DNA of 64,000 nucleotides from Bacillus fonticola. Lineage in GTDB: Bacteria > Bacillota > Bacilli > Bacillales > JC228. This document shows positions 17,642 through 27,032 of the stretch, piece after piece. The position numbers were made by a program, and so were the translations under genes. The first letter of the stretch is position 1, and every line of letters begins with the position of its first letter. The stretch covers positions 610,001 through 674,000 of the forward strand of contig NZ_CP052135.1 of assembly GCF_012955605.1 (NCBI RefSeq), in the 5' to 3' direction. The notes under the pieces were generated by a model. It saw only the letters and a list, made by a program, of their open reading frames with translations, was not told the DNA's origin and made no database searches.

Positions 17642-18547
17642 TTATGTGCGCAGTAACTTATGCAAAGCCTCTTCCAAATGATGGAAAACAAAGGGCACAT
17701 CGTGATCGATTGCAACTTGTGGCGCCACGCGCTGTCCTTCAATTAAAAACTCCGCCATTTCTCCGAATAGCACGCGTAACAAAGAAGCAGGTACTCGATT
17801 CCAGTTTGGGCGACGTAACGTGGAACTAGCTACTTTCGAGAACGTGTCAAACTGTACAGGGTTCGGCGCCGTAATGTTCACAATGCCTTCTATATCAGAA
17901 GTCGCGCACCAAGCAAGAAGTTCAGCAGCATCTTGCTCGTGGATCCAGGAAAGCCACTGCTGACCCGAAGCAATACGTCCGCCAACGCCGATTTGAAAAG
18001 GTTTGATCAATGAGGGAAGTGCGCCTTCATTTCGGCCGAGCACGATCCCGATGCGAGCAATGACTTTGCGCGTGTCAGGAAGGTTTGCGTGCTCAAATAA
18101 TGCTTCCCACTGTTCGCACACCGCAGCTGGGAAACTATTATTGAGGACAGGACTATTTTCGGTAAGCGAGATCTGCCCCTGATAGCCGTACGCCCCAATC
18201 GCAGAACCTTGAATAAAAGCCTTCGGTGGAGTGGCTAGCTGTGCAGCAATCTCTAGCATCCGTTCCGTCGCCTGCAAACGACTCGTGAGAATTTTGTCTT
18301 TTTTGTCCACTGTCCATCTGCCGTCATTAATCGGATGACCGGCAAGGTTGATGAGCACCTCGATTGATTTGCCACGGAAGTAATTGATTTCAGACTTGGA
18401 ATCTTCGAGCCAATGAATATAGGTAATACCGTTCTCTTGTTTTGACGAGCCACGCGTAACCACCATCACCTCATGTCCCCGATCGATAAGCAGTTTAGCG
18501 AGAGCTTTCCCAACAAACCCCGTGCCACCGCTTAATAAAATCTTCAT
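17642..18547 (-). CDS. yfhF: TIGR01777-type NAD(P)-binding epimerase (YfcH/SulA-like)
   Basis: 301-residue short-chain dehydrogenase/epimerase-type protein with the N-terminal nucleotide loop MKILLSGGTGFVGKAL, NLAGHPINDGRW and a C-terminal DUF1731-type end (LRRPNWNRVPASLLRVLFGE). Family members occur widely; the reaction is not established. I chose ATG 18547 because AGGGTGG lies 8 bp upstream; an in-frame GTG four codons earlier overlaps that site. A diverged 60-bp relic of this gene lies at about 20497-20560. The symbol follows the B. subtilis relative and is tentative. Confidence 0.8.
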   Translation of the reverse strand: MKILLSGGTGFVGKALAKLLIDRGHEVMVVTRGSSKQENGITYIHWLEDSKSEINYFRGKSIEVLINLAGHPINDGRWTVDKKDKILTSRLQATERMLEIAAQLATPPKAFIQGSAIGAYGYQGQISLTENSPVLNNSFPAAVCEQWEALFEHANLPDTRKVIARIGIVLGRNEGALPSLIKPFQIGVGGRIASGQQWLSWIHEQDAAELLAWCATSDIEGIVNITAPNPVQFDTFSKVASSTLRRPNWNRVPASLLRVLFGEMAEFLIEGQRVAPQVAIDHDVPFVFHHLEEALHKLLRT

Positions 18548-18629
18548 GTGAAAGACCACCCTACAAATGGAAGTTTTCCTTCATATTACCCCTAAATTCG
18601 GCTACAGTGAAGAGGAGAGGGGGATATTC

Positions 18630-19553
18630 ATGATTGGTTGGATTGGATTTTTGTTATTTGTCGTCGTGTCCTTTTTGATGGGGGCGATTCGAAGTATAGA
18701 GTATGTAGAAATGATGTTGGTGATTGCTTATGGGGTGTTTGTGCCGATGGGATTGAGGCTGTTTGCGCCAGACGCGGATCGGTGGGTGGCATGGCTGTGG
18801 AGACTGCATCCTATCGCGTTTGTAGCTACACTCGTTAGCTTTCTTTTAGACCGTGGCTTATGGTCGACGGTGTTTTCTTTGCCATGGTTTTTCTGGACTG
18901 CGCTCTTGTCGTTGTATGGGTTATGGACTTTGTGGAAGAGGCAAGCATGGCGCACGTTGCCGGAACTTTTATTGCATATAGGCCCTGTATACATCGTGGT
19001 TGGCGGTATGTGGCTCGTCTTGCATCGCACAGGTCTGGATATTATGGGATTCCCAGACATTATCGTGCTACTCACGTCGATTCACTTTCACTACGCGGCG
19101 TTTGTCGTGCCGATTGTGTTTGGATTGGCGTTACGAGCGGCGGGTGCACGGCTTGGCAAAGTTGCTAGTTTCTTAGGAAGTCTCGTGCTCGTGGGACCCA
19201 TTTTTGTTGCGTTGGGAATTACGTTCGGAGAGTCCCTACCATGGTTTGAGTTCTTCGCCGTCGTCGAGCTCGTCGTCCCGATCGCGCTTTTGTCCTTTTT
19301 GTTCCTATGGAAATGGGTGCCGACATTGGAGGATACACGAGCGAAAGGACTACTCATCATCGGATTCGGATCGCTCTTTGTGTCGATGAGCTTTGCCTTC
19401 TTGTACGGATACGGGCACGTGCATGACGGAGAGGAATTGATGTTTTTGAGCATCCCATTGATGGTGTTTGTGCACGGGATGGTGAACGTATTTGGATTTT
19501 CGTTGTTCACGCTGCTTGGGATGAGACGACTACGGGAGTTAGGAAAGGTGTAG
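18630..19553 (+). CDS. yndJ: YndJ-family membrane protein
   Basis: 307 residues with about nine membrane segments, from MIGWIGFLLFVVVSFLMGAI to GMVNVFGFSLFTLLG. The LTSIHFHYAAF stretch is a hallmark of the YndJ family, found in bacilli and of unknown function. I chose ATG 18630 because GAGAGGGGG lies 8 bp upstream. Unusually G-rich for the window. A 60-bp relic of its 3' half lies at about 20571-20634. Confidence 0.75.
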   Translation: MIGWIGFLLFVVVSFLMGAIRSIEYVEMMLVIAYGVFVPMGLRLFAPDADRWVAWLWRLHPIAFVATLVSFLLDRGLWSTVFSLPWFFWTALLSLYGLWTLWKRQAWRTLPELLLHIGPVYIVVGGMWLVLHRTGLDIMGFPDIIVLLTSIHFHYAAFVVPIVFGLALRAAGARLGKVASFLGSLVLVGPIFVALGITFGESLPWFEFFAVVELVVPIALLSFLFLWKWVPTLEDTRAKGLLIIGFGSLFVSMSFAFLYGYGHVHDGEELMFLSIPLMVFVHGMVNVFGFSLFTLLGMRRLRELGKV

Positions 19554-19652
19554 GGCTGGGACTTAACGGAAAAGTGTGGACGTGGGGCTTGTTTAGGCGT
19601 GGGTGTGGTAAACTGGGAATAACAGACTAGAGTGAGAAAGTGATGATGAACA

Positions 19653-20426
19653 GTGGCTAAACAGACGCCCCCAGTAAAAAAAAACGAAACAATCGAAGTA
19701 ACATTTGAAGACTTAACACACGAAGGACAAGGCGTCGCAAAAGTAGACGGCTTCCCTTTGTTTGTACCATACGGATTACCTGGTGAAAAGGCGACAGTCA
19801 AGGTCGTGAAGCTCCAAAAAGGCTACGGATTCGCACGCATTATGGAGATGAGTGAGGCAAGCCCAGACCGCGTCGAACCACCGTGCCCGATCTATAAAGA
19901 ATGTGGCGGCTGCTCCTTGCAACACCTTAGTTACGAAGGACAACTCCGCGCCAAACAAAAGCACGTACAAGACGTCATGCAAAGGATTGGCGGCTTTCCA
20001 GACGTGAATGTGCTCCCAACACTCGGCATGGACAACCCATGGACGTACCGGAACAAAGCACAAGTACCAGTCGGAGAGCGGGAAGGCGGCCTCATCGCCG
20101 GCTTCTACCAAAAACGTTCCCACGAAATCATCGACATGGAAACGTGCATGATCCAAGGCGAAACGAACGACCAGCTCGTCCAGCACGTCAAAGAAATTTG
20201 CCAGAAGTACGGGGTTGAGGCATACAACGAAAAAACGCACAAAGGTAACCTCCGTCACATTATGGTGAGAACCGGTGCGAATACGGACGAGATCATGCTC
20301 GTACTGATCACACGGACAAACGGGGAATACGGCGGTCTAGTTCCAGTGGAGTTTGAGAATTTGTATCGTCACCTCGATGTTTTTGTACAAATGGATAAAG
20401 TTCGACCGACCGATTTAGTGAAATAA
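19653..20426 (+). pseudogene. Chimera: N-terminal half of RlmCD joined to the tail of DgkB
   Basis: The open frame runs 257 codons. Residues 1-223 are RlmCD (TRAM domain, Cys cluster [10 protein letters not shown]) and residues 224-257 are the exact C-terminus of DgkB, joined in frame at the microhomology around 20320. The methyltransferase domain is absent, so it cannot methylate rRNA. A GTG start with a weak GAAAGTGATGA site is available, so an RNA-binding fragment could be made. It is the scar of a tandem duplication of the dgkB-rlmCD interval; the complete rlmCD lies at 22277. Confidence 0.9.
19695..20320 (+). repeat. 626-bp direct repeat: rlmCD 5' half, copy 1
   Basis: Matches 22319-22944 with no difference found on reading, both in protein and in the DNA stretches compared. 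The first codons of the two copies differ, so the repeat starts inside the coding region. Confidence 0.93.
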
Positions 20427-20473
20427 GTGAGATGAACCTAGAGTGGGACTACACCCGTTCTAGGTTTTTTATT
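20320..20473 (+). repeat. 154-bp exact direct repeat: dgkB tail and terminator, copy 2
   Basis: Copy of 16367-16520 with a complete terminator at 20434-20470. Here it ends the rlmCD::dgkB chimera. Confidence 0.95.
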
Positions 20474-20496
20474 TCAGATGATCTACTCGTACGTAA

Positions 20497-20640
20497 TTTT
20501 AGGATCCTTCATGCTGACCGAGCACAATGCCGATTCGGGTAATGACTTTGCGCGTGTTAGGAAGGTTTGCCTGGCTTTTTGTGTCAATAAGCTGCGCCTT
20601 TTTGTACGGATATGGGCACGTAAATGATGGAGGGCGCTTG
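20497..20640. pseudogene. Fused relics of the epimerase and YndJ genes
   Basis: About 60 bp resemble 18025-18085 (epimerase gene, ATGACTTTGCGCGTGT core) with roughly 15% difference, joined directly to about 60 bp that resemble 19370-19428 (YndJ gene, TTGTACGGATATGGGCACGT). The intervening 1.3 kb is missing. These relics are more diverged than the flanking exact repeats, so they were already decaying before the duplication. Confidence 0.75.
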
Positions 20641-20725
20641 TATGGACAGCATATGGTAAACTAAAAGTAACAGCTCGAGCTTGGATGGACATAGAGCAAA
20701 GTACGCAATGAAGGAGATAGGGCGA

Positions 20726-21994
20726 ATGATCGATACGAATAGTATACAGCACTGGTTCCCCCAGTTGATTGATTCATATAAAGAAGAGAAGAGTTCCGTC
20801 TATAACACTTGGTTTACAGATGAAGGGCGCCTGAAATATTTTCGCTCGATTCGAAAAGGTGTGATGAAGATGGTAGACGAAATAAAAAGTGGTGTGTTCG
20901 GTAATGATTTTAAAGAATCGTCGCTGGAGTCTGTTTTGCAGTCTATTTGTGAACAAAAAGAAGTCTTCCAAGGGGCGAGTCATGCGTTTATTTGGAAGCC
21001 CAAATTGAGAATTCCAGATATATATGAAAATGAGGAGAATAAGATGGCTTTCGCTTTGTTTCTGGAGGCCTGTTTGCGTGCGCAATCCGAAACGGCTCTG
21101 CTACATGAGGTAGACAAACTAGTTAATCGCAAAATAAAAGGATTGGGACCAGCAGTGGCAAACATTCTCTATTTTTTACACCCCACCATCTTTCCTCCTT
21201 TCAATACAGCCATGGTAGAAGGCTTTAATTTACTATTTCATCAAAAGGCGAAGCTCGGGTCATGGGAATCCTATTTATATATGAGAGAGATCATTTTACA
21301 AGTGAACAAAGCTTATAATCGGAAACTATCAAAGGATTTAGGCATGATAGGGGGACTTTTATTTGAAGTAGGAAAAGGCGAAATATTACCCCCGCGTTCT
21401 TCAGGTATTGATGTAAAAATGGACGATGTGAAAATTGAAAAATATCAAAAGAAACGTTTGCTCGCCGCTAAGAAAAATGAGAAGGAAGAAAACTCCCATC
21501 AAGAGCAACAATACCTTTTGGCGAAACTAGGAAACGCACTCGGCTATGATGTATGGATTGCTACCAATGACCACGGCAAAGAATATAGCGGAGAAAGGTT
21601 AGGGAACCAATCGCTATCCTCATTTCCCCCAGTTCCATATTCGCAGGATGTAGTGGACACCGTGAAACTGATCGATGTCATTTGGTTTCAAAAGGGGACA
21701 TCTGTCATTGAGACCGTATTTGAAGTGGAAAGTACGACCTCCATCTATTCTGGAATTTTGAGAATGTATGATTTGTCACTATCGCTTGGAAGAAGCCAAG
21801 TGTGTTACTTAGTGTCACCGAAGAGCCGTGAAAAAGAAATATTGGCACAAGTGAGAAGACCTTCTTTTAAGGAACTAACAGATATGGAACTTCGCTATAT
21901 TTTCTTCGAAGACTTGTGCGAACACTGTGATGCCATGTGCAAGTTTGGCGAAAATAAAGAAGTATTACAAAGACTCTCCAAGTCCTGTCAGTGA
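20726..21994 (+). CDS. Unrecognised protein with a possible nuclease-like C-terminal domain
   Basis: 422 residues; family not recognised. The N-terminal 200 residues are helical, with a GLGPAVANILYFLHP segment. A charged hinge (KKNEKEENSHQEQQY) leads to a C-terminal domain with LIDVIWFQKG and VFEVESTTSIYSGILRMYD; the Asp followed by Glu-x-Glu on a strand resembles restriction-type nuclease cores. I chose ATG 20726 because AAGGAGATAGGG lies 10 bp upstream. It has lower GC than the rlmCD copies around it and sits as cargo between the duplicated anchors, which suggests transfer. A defence nuclease is a guess. Confidence 0.7.
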   Translation: MIDTNSIQHWFPQLIDSYKEEKSSVYNTWFTDEGRLKYFRSIRKGVMKMVDEIKSGVFGNDFKESSLESVLQSICEQKEVFQGASHAFIWKPKLRIPDIYENEENKMAFALFLEACLRAQSETALLHEVDKLVNRKIKGLGPAVANILYFLHPTIFPPFNTAMVEGFNLLFHQKAKLGSWESYLYMREIILQVNKAYNRKLSKDLGMIGGLLFEVGKGEILPPRSSGIDVKMDDVKIEKYQKKRLLAAKKNEKEENSHQEQQYLLAKLGNALGYDVWIATNDHGKEYSGERLGNQSLSSFPPVPYSQDVVDTVKLIDVIWFQKGTSVIETVFEVESTTSIYSGILRMYDLSLSLGRSQVCYLVSPKSREKEILAQVRRPSFKELTDMELRYIFFEDLCEHCDAMCKFGENKEVLQRLSKSCQ

Positions 21995-22276
21995 TTCAGT
22001 GAACGGAAATTTGGACTGACCAAGATGAAAAATGTAGATATTTACAGCTACTTCTCATGCCATTGCGTGTACAGGTCATGTAGGTGAACAAGCTGCGAGC
22101 TACGGAAGAGGGAAAAAGCTTTATGATGAATTCGTTCTCTCCTTACTGATCGTATATGTAAACGATCGAGATCTCTTATGCGGCAGAGACTCGCTTTTCT
22201 TTTGTTCGAATAAGCTCGTCTCCCTCACGTGTGGTACACTAGTCCCAACTAAAAAAAGAAAGTGATGACGTATAGA

Positions 22277-23650
22277 ATGGCAAAGCAAACAGCACCCGTG
22301 AACAAAAATACAATCGTAGAAGTAACATTTGAAGACTTAACACACGAAGGACAAGGCGTCGCAAAAGTAGACGGCTTCCCTTTGTTTGTACCATACGGAT
22401 TACCTGGTGAAAAGGCGACAGTCAAGGTCGTGAAGCTCCAAAAAGGCTACGGATTCGCACGCATTATGGAGATGAGTGAGGCAAGCCCAGACCGCGTCGA
22501 ACCACCGTGCCCGATCTATAAAGAATGTGGCGGCTGCTCCTTGCAACACCTTAGTTACGAAGGACAACTCCGCGCCAAACAAAAGCACGTACAAGACGTC
22601 ATGCAAAGGATTGGCGGCTTTCCAGACGTGAATGTGCTCCCAACACTCGGCATGGACAACCCATGGACGTACCGGAACAAAGCACAAGTACCAGTCGGAG
22701 AGCGGGAAGGCGGCCTCATCGCCGGCTTCTACCAAAAACGTTCCCACGAAATCATCGACATGGAAACGTGCATGATCCAAGGCGAAACGAACGACCAGCT
22801 CGTCCAGCACGTCAAAGAAATTTGCCAGAAGTACGGGGTTGAGGCATACAACGAAAAAACGCACAAAGGTAACCTCCGTCACATTATGGTGAGAACCGGT
22901 GCGAATACGGACGAGATCATGCTCGTACTGATCACACGGACAAAGGATTTGCCACATCGGAAGGCGATCCTGGAAGAAGTGGTCGAGGCGTTCCCGAATG
23001 TGAAATCGATCGTTCAAAGCATTAACCTAAAACGCACCAACAAAGTCATCGGCGACGAAACCCGTGTCCTGTGGGGAAGAGACGTCATTTACGACACAAT
23101 CGGTGGAGTGAAATTCGCCATCTCGGCGCAATCGTTTTACCAGGTTAACCCTGAACAAACTGAGGTTCTCTACGGCAAAGCGCTCGAATACGCAGGCCTC
23201 ACAGGAGACGAAACTGTCATCGATGCTTACTGTGGAATTGGGACGATCTCGTTGTTTTTGGCCCAGAAAGCAAAACACGTCTATGGAGTGGAAATCGTTC
23301 CGCAAGCGATAGAAGATGCAATGCGGAATGCGGAATTGAACGGGATCCGAAACGTGAAGTTTGAAGCGGGAGCGGCTGAAGATGTGATTCCGCGTTGGGT
23401 GGAAGAAGGCGTAGAGGTAGACGTATTGGTAGTCGACCCACCACGGAAAGGCTGCGACGCGTCGTTGTTGGAGACGATTTTGGAGATGAAGCCGAAGAAG
23501 GTTGTGTATGTGAGCTGTAATCCAGCGACGCTGGCACGGGATTTGCGGGTGTTGGCGGATGGTGGATATGGTGTTGGGGATGTGCAGCCGGTGGATATGT
23601 TTCCGCAGACTGGGCATGTTGAGTGCGTGGCGTTGATAGAGTTAAAATAG
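22277..23650 (+). CDS. rlmCD: 23S rRNA (uracil) C5-methyltransferase RlmCD
   Basis: 457 residues. Methylates U747 and U1939 of 23S rRNA with SAM in Gram-positive bacteria. N-terminal TRAM domain ([20 protein letters not shown]), iron-sulfur cysteines [13 protein letters not shown] loop [23 protein letters not shown] and the catalytic Cys in [16 protein letters not shown] 22277 fits the family start; ATG 22265 is possible. This is the only complete copy; its first half is repeated in the chimera at 19653. Confidence 0.95.
   Translation: MAKQTAPVNKNTIVEVTFEDLTHEGQGVAKVDGFPLFVPYGLPGEKATVKVVKLQKGYGFARIMEMSEASPDRVEPPCPIYKECGGCSLQHLSYEGQLRAKQKHVQDVMQRIGGFPDVNVLPTLGMDNPWTYRNKAQVPVGEREGGLIAGFYQKRSHEIIDMETCMIQGETNDQLVQHVKEICQKYGVEAYNEKTHKGNLRHIMVRTGANTDEIMLVLITRTKDLPHRKAILEEVVEAFPNVKSIVQSINLKRTNKVIGDETRVLWGRDVIYDTIGGVKFAISAQSFYQVNPEQTEVLYGKALEYAGLTGDETVIDAYCGIGTISLFLAQKAKHVYGVEIVPQAIEDAMRNAELNGIRNVKFEAGAAEDVIPRWVEEGVEVDVLVVDPPRKGCDASLLETILEMKPKKVVYVSCNPATLARDLRVLADGGYGVGDVQPVDMFPQTGHVECVALIELK
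22319..22944 (+). repeat. 626-bp direct repeat: rlmCD 5' half, copy 2
   Basis: Partner of 19695-20320, within the intact gene. Recombination between the two copies would delete the chimera, the relics and the cargo gene. Confidence 0.93.
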
Positions 23651-23976
23651 CTTGGTGGCAATAGGTTTAGCGGTTTTTGACTAAAAATTGAAGTGTGTTT
23701 TTGTTCCCTCGGACTAATGGTTCGGGGGATAATTTCGGGTGGTGACGGTACCATTCACTTAATTCCCTTGAGATGAAGCACGAGTACCATCCCCTCAATT
23801 CTCCCATTATTGTTAAAAACTAGGGAGACACAAGAACCGTCCCCGTGTTTCCCGAATAAATTGAAATTAAAACCACTGCTCTTCCGTCATAGAAATGAAC
23901 ATCAAAGTTGGTGGGATAATATAATTTACTTAATATATCCATAATATTTGGAGAACATTATTCATGAGGTGATTTT
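23651..23976. other. Intergenic stretch with REP-like palindrome and a cupin-gene fragment
   Basis: A CCCTCGGAC/GTTCGGGGG hairpin near 23706 may end rlmCD transcription. At 23823-23853 lies a REP-like palindrome. Directly after it, about 37 bp (23853-23889) repeat exactly the 3' coding end of the XRE-cupin regulator gene at 27829-27867, although that gene is 4 kb away. Confidence 0.6.
23823..23853 (+). repeat. REP-like palindrome, copy 1
   Basis: GGGAGACAC at one end pairs with GTGTTTCCC at the other around AAGAACCGTCCCC. The GAACCGTCCCC core is that of REP-like elements widespread in Firmicutes. An inverted copy lies after the DUF3231 gene. Confidence 0.7.
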
Positions 23977-24981
23977 ATGGATAAAGAAGATTTAAAACTC
24001 ACGTCTGCTGAAATAGGGACTTTGTGGGGGGAATATGTAAACGGAACAGCCGTTGATACTGTGAACAAATATATGTTATCAATCATAGAAGATGAAAAGA
24101 TAAAAACGCTTTTTGAAGATGCGATAAAGACATTTGGTAAACAAAAGAAACAGATAACAACATTCATCGAAAACGAAGGGTTTCCCATTCCGATTGGATT
24201 TACTGATTCAGACCTTAACAAAGGGGCAAAAAGACTGTTTTCAGACATTTTCTGTCTACACTACCTACACATCATGTCACTGCATGGTATATTAGGTCAT
24301 ACTACATCGCTTAGTGCTTCTGTGAGGAAGGATTTACGACATTTTTATGATTCTTGTGATGATGATGGGAAGAAGATGTACCACAAAACAATAGAATTAC
24401 TACAAGGAAAAGGACATTACCAAAGAGACCCTTATTTTTATCCTGAAGCAAATCCTGAATTTGTTTCAGGTCAACAATTTTTGGATGGCTTTTTTGGGGA
24501 CAAACGCCCCTTAGCAGCAACAGAAATTATTGCCCTTTCCTTTAACATGAAGAAGAAAATAATGGAAAAGACAATTTCTATTGCATTTAGTCAAGTGACT
24601 CAATCAAAAGAGGTAAGAAAATTTTTAAAGTCAGCACAAAAAACTTCAGATGAGCAAATACAAACTTTGGGTAACATACTACACGGAGATAATTTGCCTG
24701 TTCCAATGTCTTGGGAAACTGAAATCACAACTTCTCAGGATTCTCCTTTTTCAGATAAGTTAATGCTGTATCACATTGGATTCTTATTACAAGTCGCACA
24801 AGCTTATCATGGAGCAGGACTTGCATCAGCAATGCGAACAGACCTCGTAATGAATTATGAAAAAATTATATTAAAGAACTTAACAGTTACAAAAAATTGG
24901 TTCAATTTAATGACAAAAAATAAATGGTTTGAGCAGCCACCACTTGCTCCAAATAGAAAAGAGATTGCAAAAGACAAATAG
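23977..24981 (+). CDS. DUF3231 family protein
   Basis: 334 residues made of two similar helical halves, as in DUF3231 proteins of Bacillus. First half LTSAEIGTLWGEYVNGTAVD; second half PLAATEIIALSFNMKKKIME and MLYHIGFLLQVAQAYHGAG. The fold is ferritin-like and members have been linked to spores, but function is not established. GAGGTG lies 7 bp before the ATG. The gene is flanked by inverted REP-like palindromes, so it may be a passenger cassette. Confidence 0.85.
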   Translation: MDKEDLKLTSAEIGTLWGEYVNGTAVDTVNKYMLSIIEDEKIKTLFEDAIKTFGKQKKQITTFIENEGFPIPIGFTDSDLNKGAKRLFSDIFCLHYLHIMSLHGILGHTTSLSASVRKDLRHFYDSCDDDGKKMYHKTIELLQGKGHYQRDPYFYPEANPEFVSGQQFLDGFFGDKRPLAATEIIALSFNMKKKIMEKTISIAFSQVTQSKEVRKFLKSAQKTSDEQIQTLGNILHGDNLPVPMSWETEITTSQDSPFSDKLMLYHIGFLLQVAQAYHGAGLASAMRTDLVMNYEKIILKNLTVTKNWFNLMTKNKWFEQPPLAPNRKEIAKDK

Positions 24982-24986
24982 CTTGT

Positions 24987-25015
24987 GGAAGCACGGGGAC
25001 GGTTCTCTTGCTTCC
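24987..25015 (-). repeat. REP-like palindrome, copy 2 (inverted)
   Basis: GGAAGCA pairs with TTGCTTCC around CGGGGACGGTTCTC, the complement of the core of copy 1. It starts 5 bp after the DUF3231 stop codon and may also work as a weak terminator. Confidence 0.7.
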
Positions 25016-25342
25016 GAAGCAGCAGAAGAACGAAATCGCTAACGTGATGGCTCATTAAAAGAAGTTCTAAAAACAAAAATACCTTAAAAAGACATAAAAA
25101 ATGAAAAAGTATGCTGTTTTAAGCCAATCTAAAAATTCAAAAGTTGATGCTAATGCCTGACCGCCTGCTGACCGATATAATGAACAAGGATTTTATATTA
25201 GAGAAAGGAAAAAACGCCTCCCTATTAAGTGGTTCTGTACCAACAGTTCCACGGGAGACGTTCCAAAATTAACATTATGGTGATTATCACTAGTATTGCA
25301 TCAATTTAATTATGCTATTAGTAATAAACAGAATATTCAACT
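25016..25342. other. Gene-free stretch with a relic of a small ORF
   Basis: At 25219-25290 the sequence repeats, with a few changes, the 3' end of the small membrane-peptide gene at 27599-27672 (core GTTCCACGGGAGACGTTCC). Otherwise AT-rich with no recognised signal. Confidence 0.6.
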
Positions 25343-25640
25343 TTATCGCTTTGTGCAAAGAAAAAGCACTTTATAGTAATTCCGCTTGACCTCCACAAAT
25401 CCGAATAGCGTTTCCTGTTGGCATACTCGCTTATCTTTCAAAGCGAATCTTTTTTTGTCCCGGCTCTCTGCTAGTTGCTTGTCTACGTCCTGTAAAACCT
25501 CCGTCACTAGATTGCGCATGAACAGCATGCCTACGTCCCATATATGGCGTTCAATCTCTTTTCAGACCATCCATAGTATGCTTGTTCATAAGAGTTCTCT
25601 CTTTGTGCTTTTGGTTTTGTCGCTTACAAGCATATAGGAG
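25343..25640 (-). pseudogene. ISLre2-type (UPF0236) transposase, N-terminal remnant
   Basis: The intact part reads MRNLVTEVLQDVDKQLAESR, then DKKRFALKDKRVCQQ and TLFGFVEVKRNYYK, the typical N-terminal region of ISLre2 transposases. The frame then goes to an unrelated VLFLCTKR and stops. Upstream the protein continues in other frames with stops. A decayed C-terminal piece of the same family lies at 31094-31430. Confidence 0.75.
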
Positions 25641-25823
25641 AAGAACTCTTTTTGCTTCTCAAAGCCCATGACCGCGCTACCGTATTTGTTCAACTGTGTC
25701 TTCATTTCGTTCATCATAATGCTCTGTTGGTGGTTCAAAGGGCATTCGTTTCATAGTTAGCCTCCACGTTAAAAGTTGAGTTCTTTTCTTACATTGAACC
25801 GATAACAAAATCAATTTCAAGTA

Positions 25824-27032
25824 TTATTCCAGAATTAAATTAATCTTCTCTACTAAGTTTTCTATTACTGAATTTATACCCGCATAGCCATAATACCTAA
25901 CGTGCATGACCGCTTTTCCTTTAAAAGCAAATACTTCTTTCATTTCCTTTTCCTCATGAACAATCAAAAGATCCAAGTCTGGATGTTCTGTTTCAACAAA
26001 ATCTTCTCTACTATCTTCATATCTATATCTTTCTATTAAATCAGAAATCAGATTATCCGCCAGAGCTGGTATACTTAGCTGATAAACCTGTGTATGAATA
26101 GCCGGTGAATATTCACCGCTTCCATCCTCCCACATTTTCCCGGGAACCACACCCTGTTCATCTGTTTCATATTGCACGGGTGCCGATAGACTCCAATCAT
26201 ACGAATACCGGTTGCCCCAATCCACATTGTCACTCACATAGGAAGGTTCCTCTCGAACCATTGCTGGATTATCTTCTACATCAGCTAACCTGACAATCGG
26301 TAAGTCAAGACTTGCTTCGGGTAATGTTTTCGTATCCATCTTTACAAGCTGAACGAATGGAATGATAGCGCTCAATCCAACTACTACTGTAAAGAGAAAA
26401 GCGACGGTAGAATGTAATCGGTAGTGCTTCTTCCACGGAGCATGATGATTAATCGGTTTGCCTTCGATAAGTTTTCTTCGCAAAGCACGAATGGAAATGG
26501 ATGCTTGGAGCGAATTATAGGTCGTGTATCCGAAGAAGATCGCTAAAATTAATTGTTGAACAACACCACCTTCCACCATAACTAAGGTCGGTGTCCCATC
26601 AAGAAACCAAATAGCAGAATTCATTCCGATAATTAAAATCGCTGAGACAACTACTATAACAGCATTCGAAGCTAATTTCTTGTCCAGTTCCTTTAATGTA
26701 TAAGACTGCTCAGCCGGATCTGTATGAAGCTCTGGTGCATTGCGTTCTTCCGGTGATGAAAAGACATGAAAAGAATTATAGCTTGTTACATAATCCCAAC
26801 CACTTTCGGCATACATCTGTATTTGTTCTGGTGTAATCTTCTTCTTTATGGATACATCTATTCTATATCTCATTTTCTTCTGTTCACCTTTAACGAATTT
26901 TGCGAAATGTATCCCCATCTTTTTTAGATGCAACCCTTTAGCCGCCATGTCTGAAAACCAGCTTTCATGCTCACCAATTCGCCAATAATCACTGGGCCGA
27001 AGTTTATGGACTGTTTTATTCATCCTCATCAC
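25824..27032 (-). CDS. DUF2812 membrane protein
   Basis: 402 residues. The N-terminal DUF2812 domain (SDYWRIGEHESWFSDMAAKG, then MRYRIDV and ESGWDYVTSYNSFHVF) is followed by three or four membrane segments between residues 120 and 235 and an extracytoplasmic C-terminal domain. DUF2812 proteins are nearly always paired with a PadR regulator, as here: the start overlaps the end of the padR gene by 17 bp. The role is thought to be membrane stress or signal related but is not established. Confidence 0.85.
   Translation of the reverse strand: MMRMNKTVHKLRPSDYWRIGEHESWFSDMAAKGLHLKKMGIHFAKFVKGEQKKMRYRIDVSIKKKITPEQIQMYAESGWDYVTSYNSFHVFSSPEERNAPELHTDPAEQSYTLKELDKKLASNAVIVVVSAILIIGMNSAIWFLDGTPTLVMVEGGVVQQLILAIFFGYTTYNSLQASISIRALRRKLIEGKPINHHAPWKKHYRLHSTVAFLFTVVVGLSAIIPFVQLVKMDTKTLPEASLDLPIVRLADVEDNPAMVREEPSYVSDNVDWGNRYSYDWSLSAPVQYETDEQGVVPGKMWEDGSGEYSPAIHTQVYQLSIPALADNLISDLIERYRYEDSREDFVETEHPDLDLLIVHEEKEMKEVFAFKGKAVMHVRYYGYAGINSVIENLVEKINLILE

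Noticed and set aside
17475-17681. 68-codon plus-strand frame between the Nudix and epimerase genes
   Set aside because: Overlaps the end of the epimerase gene and shows no protein-like pattern or family.
19091-19801. 236-codon minus-strand frame
   Set aside because: It is antisense to the YndJ gene and the rlmCD-type start, rich in Thr/Asn/Ser as expected of a shadow, and lacks a ribosome site.
22400-23017. Minus-strand frames within rlmCD and its copy
   Set aside because: Shadows of the real gene; the same shadow appears in the duplicated part.
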